Source: an uncultured Collinsella sp. (GTDB taxonomy: Bacteria > Actinomycetota > Coriobacteriia > Coriobacteriales > Coriobacteriaceae). Taken from it: 8,510 bases of DNA. Under the pieces are notes generated by a model, which did not search any database, had not been told where the DNA came from, and saw only the letters and a program-made list of their open reading frames with translations. Position numbers and translations under genes: made by a program. Below are positions 5,590 to 8,510 of this stretch, one piece after another; the first letter of the stretch is position 1, and every line of letters starts with the position of its first letter. Where the stretch lies: positions 1-8,510 of the forward strand of contig URVZ01000074.1 of the NCBI GenBank assembly GCA_900551365.1. Direction: 5' to 3'.

Positions 5590-7008
5590 ATGGCCCTCAT
5601 CACTTCGTACCACGTCCCCGGCCTTTACGTCGAGGACCACAGCATCGACGTCCCCCTTGACTGGCGCGGCCTGGAGCCGATGCTCCTGGCCGTCGGCAGC
5701 ACCATGCGCCGCGGCGCTATGCCGGCACCCATCGCCGGCGCGCCCGAGAGCATCAAGCTCTTCTACCGCGTGGTTTGCGCGCCCGACCGCATCAACGACG
5801 ATCTGCCACTGCTCCTGTTTTTGCAGGGCGGCCCCGGCGGCGAGAGCCCGCGTCCGCTGACGCCCACAAGCGACGGCTGGATCGAGGAGGCCGTCAAGCA
5901 CTTCCGCGTGGTCCTTCCCGACCAGCGCGGCACCGGACGCAGCAGCTGCGTGGACGGGCGCACGATTGCCGCCTTGGGCGATCGCGCCGAGGCAGCAGGC
6001 GCCAATGCGGCCCGCTCGCAGGCGGACTACCTCAAGCGCCACCTCGCCAGCTCCATCGTGCGCGATTTTGAGTACCTGCGCCTAGTGGGCTTTGGAGGCA
6101 AGCCGTGGGTCACGCTCGGCCAAAGCTACGGCGGTTTTTTGACGCTGAGCTACCTGTCGCTCTTCCCCGAGGGCGTGGCGGCGAGCTTTACCTGCGGCGG
6201 AATCCCCCACGTGCCGGCGAGCGCAAGCGAGGTCTACGCGCACACCTTCCCGCGCATGGCCGCCAAGACGCAGCAGTATTATGACCGCTACCCCGCTGAC
6301 GTCGAGCGCGTGGCAGCCCTGGCCGATGCGCTCGAAGCCCAGAAGCCTGTGCTACCCGACGGCTCGCCGATGACGGTCGAGCGCCTGCAGCTCATGGGCA
6401 GCGACTTTGGCATGAAGCCGAGTTTTGAGCGCATGCACTGGATTATCGACCATGCTTTTGTTGACGGCGACGGCACGCTGAGCTGCGGTTCCCCGGTATC
6501 CGACAGCTTTTTGATGCGTGCCTTCGAACGCACCAACACGCGTACGAATCCGCTGTACTGGACACTGCAGGAGTTCATCTACGCCGACGGCGACACCATG
6601 CCCATTCGCTGGGCCGCGGCAGAAGAGAAGGCACACCGTGCCGAGTTCGACACGCTCACGCGCCCGCTCATGTTTACCGGCGAGGCCATGTTCCCGTGGA
6701 TGTTTGAGCAGATGCCCGAGCTCAAGCCCTTCAAGCCCGCGATGGATCTGCTGATGGAAGACACCAGCTGGGACAAGATCTACGACCCGCAGCGTCTGGC
6801 ATGCAACGAGGTGCCGCTTCAGGCCGCGGTGTATTTCGACGACATGTACGTGGATTCGGACCTGCAGCTCGACACGCTCAGCCGTGTGGGTAACTCGCAT
6901 GCCTGGGTGACCAACGAGTTTGAGCACGACGGCCTGCACGGCAGTGTGGTGTTCAAGCGCCTCTTTGACGAAGCACTCAACCGCGGAGACCTGCGCCGGA
7001 TCTTCTAG
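5590..7008 (+). CDS. Alpha/beta hydrolase, probable prolyl aminopeptidase (S33, large type)
   Basis: A 472-residue alpha/beta hydrolase of peptidase family S33. Such enzymes (proline iminopeptidase) release N-terminal proline from peptides. The oxyanion-hole motif is LQGGPGGE (78-85). DQRGTGRSS (111-119) is the family's second signature. The nucleophile elbow is GQSYGG (177-182) with Ser179. The likely acid is in YFDDMYVDSD (415-424), and the likely base is His446 in NEFEHDGLHG, matching the end of large-type S33 enzymes. No signal peptide or membrane segment is seen, so it is probably cytoplasmic. The start at 5590 has GGAAG 6 nt upstream. An ATG at 5509 in the same frame would add 27 residues of non-family sequence and lacks a ribosome binding site. 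The gene sits between proA and proB on the other strand, which supports a proline-related role. Substrate specificity is inferred; a related amino acid ester or peptide hydrolase remains possible. Confidence 0.83.
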   Translation: MALITSYHVPGLYVEDHSIDVPLDWRGLEPMLLAVGSTMRRGAMPAPIAGAPESIKLFYRVVCAPDRINDDLPLLLFLQGGPGGESPRPLTPTSDGWIEEAVKHFRVVLPDQRGTGRSSCVDGRTIAALGDRAEAAGANAARSQADYLKRHLASSIVRDFEYLRLVGFGGKPWVTLGQSYGGFLTLSYLSLFPEGVAASFTCGGIPHVPASASEVYAHTFPRMAAKTQQYYDRYPADVERVAALADALEAQKPVLPDGSPMTVERLQLMGSDFGMKPSFERMHWIIDHAFVDGDGTLSCGSPVSDSFLMRAFERTNTRTNPLYWTLQEFIYADGDTMPIRWAAAEEKAHRAEFDTLTRPLMFTGEAMFPWMFEQMPELKPFKPAMDLLMEDTSWDKIYDPQRLACNEVPLQAAVYFDDMYVDSDLQLDTLSRVGNSHAWVTNEFEHDGLHGSVVFKRLFDEALNRGDLRRIF

Positions 7009-7012
7009 CAAA

Positions 7013-7071
7013 GGGGTGTCCCCACCTGCCGGCACAAAAGGAACGTCCCCAAGTGCCGAACAAGTGCCGGC
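7013..7071 (-). repeat. GGGGAC repeat element after the S33 gene
   Basis: On the minus strand two GGGGAC words (7045-7050 and 7018-7023) each run into a CTTTT or CCTTT word. The first is framed by an inverted repeat, GCCGGCAC (7028-7035 on plus) and GTGCCGGC (7064-7071). AAGTGCCG is directly repeated (7051-7058 and 7062-7069). The layout of arm, GGGGAC, short spacer, CTTT and matching arm is the same as in the hairpins at 3427 and 4138, but with different arms. It starts 4 nt after the hydrolase stop codon. Confidence 0.55.
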
Positions 7072-7105
7072 AACGACAATGCCGCAGGTAGAGAACGGAA
7101 AGCGA

Positions 7106-7203
7106 AAACGCCCCTAAGCGAGCAAGGTGACGTGAAAGAGGAGGGCATTGACCTTTTGGTCATGCCCGACGATTGAACGTCAGATTGCCGCTTAGGGGCG
7201 TTT
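7106..7203. repeat. 98-nt rod-like nested hairpin between convergent genes
   Basis: Outer arms of 15 nt (7106-7120 and 7189-7203) are perfectly complementary. Inside them pair GCAA 7122-7125 with TTGC 7185-7188, and TGACGT 7128-7133 with ACGTCA 7177-7182. After a symmetric 9-by-9 internal loop (7134-7142 and 7168-7176) comes an end hairpin (7143-7153 with 7158-7167, one bulged T, TTTT loop). Almost the whole element is one rod, foldable in either strand's RNA. T runs follow both ends (three on plus, four on minus), so it could act as a bidirectional terminator for the hydrolase gene and proB. The nested pairing goes well beyond what a terminator needs. It could instead be a mobile palindromic element or a structured RNA. 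Confidence 0.7.
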
Positions 7204-7217
7204 GCAGCGTCAATTGG

Positions 7218-8345
7218 TTATGCGAAGACGATTAAATTATCCCTGTGTATCGCCGGCTTCTCGGCCAAGTTAGCGAGCAGGCGGTTGCTGGCGATCTGGT
7301 CCTGGCGGCGGCCGGCAGCAAGCTCCAGCACGTCCGAATCGGCCTCGGCGATACCGCGGGCGACGACCATACCGCTCGGGTCGCACACATCGAGCACATC
7401 GCCCTCGGCAAACTGGCCATCGACCTCGCGAATACCCACCGCAAGCAGAGAAGAGCCACGGCTGACCAGCGCCTTCGCAGCACCATCATCGACCGTCACC
7501 GAGCCATGCGCCTTGTCGCCCAGTGCGATCCACAGCTTGCGGGGTGCGATGTCCAGACGCTCCGCCGGCGGATCGAACAGCGTGCCCACGCTCTCGCCGC
7601 GGGCGAGGCGCACGAGCGCATCGGGCTCCTCGCCCGAGCAAATCACGCTCTGAATGCCCGCCGTCATCAGGATGCGGCTCGCGCGAATCTTGGTAATCAT
7701 GCCGCCCGTGCCCACCGATGTGGAAGAATCGCCCGCCGAGGCAATAATCTTGGCATCGATCTTATGCACGACAGGAACAAACTCGGCCGTGGGGTCCTCA
7801 TGCGGATTGGCAGTATAGAGGCCATCGATGTCCGAGAGCGTCACGCACAGATCGGCAGAAACCAGGCAGCTCACAAGCGCCGCCAGTGTGTCGTTGTCGC
7901 CAAACTTAATCTCATCGACGGTAACGGTATCGTTCTCGTTGACGACCGGCACCACGCCAAGCTCCACGAGGCGCAGCAGGGCGTCGCGCGCGTGCAGGTA
8001 AGACGTGCGGCGGGCCGTATCGTGGCGCGTGAGCAGCACGAGCGAGGTGAGCAGGTCGCGCGCATGGAACTCCTCGTCGTAGGCCGACGAGATGATGCAC
8101 TGACCAGCCGAGGCGCAAGCCTGCAGGCTCGGCAGGTCGCCGACCGGCTTGCGGTCGAAGCCCAGCACGGGATAGCCACAGGCGATAGCGCCCGAGCTCA
8201 CCACGACCAGACGCCAGCCGAGCTTGCGCAGCGCTGCGGCCTGATCGGCAAGCCCGCCGATAAAGGAGCGGTTGACCTTGCCGTCAGTGCCCACAACCGT
8301 GGACGAACCGATCTTTACCACCATCGTTTTATAAGAAGTCGTCAT
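7218..8345 (-). CDS. proB: Glutamate 5-kinase
   Basis: Phosphorylates glutamate to glutamyl-5-phosphate with ATP, the first and usually proline-inhibited step of proline synthesis, in the cytoplasm. At 375 residues it is the full-length two-domain type: an amino-acid kinase domain (about 1-255) and a C-terminal PUA domain (about 278-355). Signatures are MVVKIGSS (8-15, with Lys11), VVSSGAIA (48-55), VVNENDTVTVDEIKFGDND (134-152), LSDIDGLYTANP (170-181) and GTGGMITK (212-219). PUA-type sequence GSVTVDDGAAKALVSRGSSL runs from 281 to 300. The start at 8345 fits the family, but the upstream bases show only a weak GG-containing ribosome site. The gene lies 79 nt after the end of another minus-strand gene and may be transcribed with it. 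proA is not directly downstream. Confidence 0.97.
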   Translation of the reverse strand: MTTSYKTMVVKIGSSTVVGTDGKVNRSFIGGLADQAAALRKLGWRLVVVSSGAIACGYPVLGFDRKPVGDLPSLQACASAGQCIISSAYDEEFHARDLLTSLVLLTRHDTARRTSYLHARDALLRLVELGVVPVVNENDTVTVDEIKFGDNDTLAALVSCLVSADLCVTLSDIDGLYTANPHEDPTAEFVPVVHKIDAKIIASAGDSSTSVGTGGMITKIRASRILMTAGIQSVICSGEEPDALVRLARGESVGTLFDPPAERLDIAPRKLWIALGDKAHGSVTVDDGAAKALVSRGSSLLAVGIREVDGQFAEGDVLDVCDPSGMVVARGIAEADSDVLELAAGRRQDQIASNRLLANLAEKPAIHRDNLIVFA

Positions 8346-8424
8346 ACGTCAAACCAATCAACTGTTCAGCGAACGGCCGAGCTGGCGGCCAAGGGAGCGT
8401 GACTCGCCCCTACCGCCCAAGGAA

Positions 8425-8510
8425 TTAGTGAGCCCAGGGAAAGGCAGAGGCCGCGGCCATGTTCTTGCGCACGAGCTCGTCGCGCACCTGAGCCAGGCCC
8501 TGCTCCATGC
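8425..8510 (-). CDS. C-terminal end of an unidentified minus-strand gene (partial)
   Basis: Reading leftwards from the window edge, a frame stays open to a TAA at 8425-8427. It ends with residues VRDELVRKNMAAASAFPWAH. Codon use is GC-rich and gene-like. The ATG at 8506-8508 is probably internal rather than a start. The gene continues beyond the right edge, and 28 codons are too few to name a family. Obg GTPase often precedes proB in other bacteria, but this tail gives no support for that. The 79 nt between this stop and proB show no terminator, so co-transcription with proB is plausible. Confidence 0.45.
   Translation of the reverse strand, partial: MEQGLAQVRDELVRKNMAAASAFPWAH

Noticed and set aside
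4167..5660. A 497-codon plus-strand open frame over proA
   Set aside because: It is the antisense shadow of proA. It overlaps the hydrolase start in another frame and shows no family motif.
7009..7170. The hydrolase frame continues open after its TAG to 7170, ending with EEGIDLLVMPDD
   Set aside because: The stretch passes through the GGGGAC repeat and the rod hairpin, lacks a start with a ribosome site, and the hydrolase already has its full family C-terminus at 7008. Read-through or a remnant cannot be shown.
7245..8402. A 385-codon plus-strand open frame over proB
   Set aside because: It is the antisense shadow of proB; its sequence is alanine-, arginine- and histidine-rich and unrecognisable.

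Overview
The window looks like chromosomal core DNA from a GC-rich gut actinobacterium of the class Coriobacteriia, most likely Collinsella or a close relative. This rests on codon use, a CarD-family regulator, and recurring intergenic GGGGAC stem-loops of a kind I associate with that group from memory. No database search was possible. I see no CRISPR array, tRNA, rRNA, transposase or integrase gene.

Layout from left to right. Positions 1-731 hold no convincing gene. This visibly less GC-rich stretch carries a GGGGAC repeat pair (125-168), two long imperfect hairpins (264-348 and 466-599) that enclose related 47-nt cores, and the argS terminator (654-686). argS (arginyl-tRNA synthetase) is on the minus strand at 732-2585. 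A 342-nt divergent intergenic region follows. Next come a plus-strand CarD-family gene (2928-3413) and a plus-strand HD-domain phosphohydrolase (3522-4121). Each of these ends in a near-identical perfect hairpin terminator with the same 9-nt loop. proA (minus, 4191-5477), an S33 prolyl-aminopeptidase-like hydrolase (plus, 5590-7008) and proB (minus, 7218-8345) form a proline block. The first codons of a further leftward block are the C-terminal end of an unidentified minus-strand gene at the right edge.

How the genes fit together: ProB and ProA catalyse the first two steps from glutamate to proline. The gene between them, on the opposite strand, probably encodes an enzyme that frees N-terminal proline from peptides. 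Biosynthesis and peptide salvage of proline therefore sit together, but the usual proB-proA operon is broken. Between the hydrolase and proB lies a repeat-like GGGGAC element (7013-7071) and then a 98-nt rod-like nested hairpin (7106-7203). That hairpin is the most structured non-coding element here.

Main points for follow-up: a GGGGAC stem-loop family with a conserved core, variable arms and one compensatory base-pair change; the 98-nt rod structure; the paired hairpin repeats at the left; a CarD-family protein with no tryptophan, so lacking the known promoter-wedge residue; and the split proline locus. I found no clear previously undescribed multi-gene system. The novelty is mainly in the non-coding DNA.
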